NCBI GenBank assembly: GCA_035711465.1
Contig: DASTCC010000486.1
Coordinates: 1-6,827, forward strand
DNA from: DASTCC01 sp035711465
GTDB taxonomy: Bacteria > Acidobacteriota > Vicinamibacteria > Vicinamibacterales > SCN-69-37
Direction: 5' to 3'
DNA length: 6,827 bases
The notes under the pieces are model-generated. The model was not told the DNA's origin, searched no databases, and worked only from the letters and a program-made list of their open reading frames with translations. Shown here in pieces: positions 5,801 through 6,827 of the stretch (the stretch's first letter is position 1; each line of letters begins with the position of its first letter). The translations under genes were made by a program, and so were the position numbers.

Positions 5801-6739
5801 GTGCGCGTGATCTTCTTCGGCACGCCGGCGTTCGCGGTGCCGACGCTCGACGCGCTCGTCGCCGCCGGACACGACGTCGTCGGCGTCGTCACGCAGCCTG
5901 ACCGGCCGCGCGGCCGCGGCCAGAAGGTTCAACCGTCCGAGGTCAAGGCGCGCGCGCTCGAGCACGGGCTGCCGGTGTTGCAGCCCGATCGGCTGCGCGA
6001 GCCGGCGATGCTCGATTCGATGCGTGCGCTTGGCCCGGATCTCGGCGTCGTCGCCGCCTACGGCAGGATCCTGCCGCAATCGCTGCTCGACCTTCCCCGG
6101 CTCGGGATGCTCAACGTGCACGCGTCGCTCTTGCCGCGCTGGCGCGGCGCGGCGCCGGTTCATCGCGCCGTGCTCGCCGGCGACGCCGAAACCGGAGTGA
6201 CCATCATGCGCGTGGTGCTCCAGCTCGATGCCGGGCCCATGCTCGCGCGCGAGAAGACCGACATCGGCGGCAGCGAAACCAGCGGTGAGCTCGAAGGGCG
6301 CCTGGCGATCATCGGCGGCCGGCTGCTGGCAACGGTCGTCGACGGGTTGCGCGCGGGCACTGTCGAGGAGATCGCGCAAGACGAAGCGCTCGTCACCTAC
6401 GCCAAGCGGCTCGAACGATCGGAGAGCCCCATCGACTGGCGCCGGTCTGCCACCGAGGTGCACAACCAGATCCGCGGCCTGCAGCCATGGCCGTTGGCCT
6501 CGACGATGCTCGGCGGCAAGCGGCTGCTGTTGCGGCGCGCGGAGGTCGAGCGGGGCGTGACCGGCTCCCCCGGCACGATCGTTGGCGTCGACCACTCCGC
6601 GATTCATGTCGCGGCTGGCACCGGTGCAGTGCGCATCCTCGAGCTCCAGCCGGAGGGCCGGCCGGTGATGACCGCCCATGCTTTCGCCAACGGCCACCGC
6701 GTCGCCGTCGGCGCGCGCTTCGAGACGCCGGCACCATGA
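5801..6739 (+). CDS. fmt: Methionyl-tRNA formyltransferase
   Basis: A 312-residue cytosolic enzyme that formylates initiator Met-tRNA using 10-formyltetrahydrofolate. The N-terminal Rossmann-like catalytic domain begins with RVIFFGTPAFAVPTL (2-16). The tRNA-binding loop QPDRPRGRGQKVQPSEVK is at 32-49. The active site has N105 and H107 in LNVHASLLPRWRGAAP (104-119) and D143 in QLDAGP (141-146). The C-terminal domain begins near residue 205 and contains the familiar ESPIDW and the NQIRGLQPWP stretch, which help bind the acceptor arm. Length matches the family. The GTG at 5801 is chosen because it gives the standard MRVIFFGTP start and lies 3 nt after the def stop; a second in-frame GTG at 5807 would cut off the first strand. 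The Shine-Dalgarno sequence is poor, so expression probably relies on coupling to def. Confidence 0.98.
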   Translation: MRVIFFGTPAFAVPTLDALVAAGHDVVGVVTQPDRPRGRGQKVQPSEVKARALEHGLPVLQPDRLREPAMLDSMRALGPDLGVVAAYGRILPQSLLDLPRLGMLNVHASLLPRWRGAAPVHRAVLAGDAETGVTIMRVVLQLDAGPMLAREKTDIGGSETSGELEGRLAIIGGRLLATVVDGLRAGTVEEIAQDEALVTYAKRLERSESPIDWRRSATEVHNQIRGLQPWPLASTMLGGKRLLLRRAEVERGVTGSPGTIVGVDHSAIHVAAGTGAVRILELQPEGRPVMTAHAFANGHRVAVGARFETPAP

Positions 6740-6827
6740 CGCCGCGGCTCGCCGCGGTGCAGACGCTCGTCGCGATCGAACGGGGCGCGACGACGCTCGC
6801 GAGCGAGGTGGAACGACGGCGGCCGCT
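6736..6827 (+). CDS. rsmB: Probable 16S rRNA m5C methyltransferase RsmB, N-terminal fragment (cut by window edge)
   Basis: Thirty complete codons are visible, starting MTPRLAAVQTLVAIERG and running off the right edge. The ATG overlaps the fmt stop by 4 nt (ATGA), so translation is coupled. The short sequence fits the first helices of the NusB-like RNA-binding domain with which RsmB/Sun proteins begin (xPRxxAxxxLxxIExGxxxxxxxxxxR). The full protein would methylate C967 of 16S rRNA (E. coli numbering) with S-adenosylmethionine. The def-fmt-rsmB order is widespread in bacteria and carries most of the weight of this call. The methyltransferase domain is not in the window; a different NusB-like protein is the main alternative. 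Confidence 0.72.
   Translation, partial: MTPRLAAVQTLVAIERGATTLASEVERRRP

Noticed and set aside
4772..6697. A minus-strand open frame of about 640 codons antisense to aroC, def and fmt
   Set aside because: It spans three unrelated well-recognised genes on the other strand, has low-complexity composition and no recognisable domain; it is a by-product of codon bias.

Overview
The window is GC-rich bacterial chromosomal DNA, densely packed with genes and carrying no mobile element, tRNA, rRNA or CRISPR array that I can see. The GC-rich coding, GTG starts, overlapping stop/start codons, a sigma-54 activator with an unfamiliar N-terminal half, and a TAGAAT box almost touching a start codon would fit Acidobacteriota (Vicinamibacteria-like). 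That placement is an impression, not something the sequence proves.

The window splits into two divergent blocks around a 164-bp spacer (3904-4067). The left block is on the minus strand and reads leftward. It holds a large single-component sigma-54-dependent activator (1822-3903), then after 32 nt a DppB/OppB-type ABC permease (869-1789), then a DppC/OppC-type permease (78-872) that overlaps it by 4 nt. The two permeases would form the membrane channel of a peptide/nickel-class importer. No substrate-binding protein or ATPase gene is visible, so those must lie beyond the left edge or elsewhere. Just past the last stop codon, the left edge holds an array of 11-bp direct repeats (1-71) that runs off the window.

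The right block is on the plus strand. It holds aroC (chorismate synthase, 4068-5288), def (peptide deformylase, 5288-5797), fmt (methionyl-tRNA formyltransferase, 5801-6739) and the first 30 codons of a probable rsmB (16S rRNA m5C methyltransferase, 6736 to the edge). Junctions are a 1-nt overlap, a 3-nt gap and a 4-nt overlap, so this looks like one translationally coupled operon. Fmt adds and Def removes the formyl group on initiator methionine, and RsmB modifies the ribosome. AroC is the metabolic outlier, sitting first in a translation cluster.

The most unusual items are the activator (new-looking sensor half, a C-X8-C-X2-C cluster in a GAF-like region, and placement directly ahead of transporter genes), the 11-bp repeat array, and the near-leaderless promoter candidate of aroC. 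I found no clear evidence of a wholly new multi-gene system.
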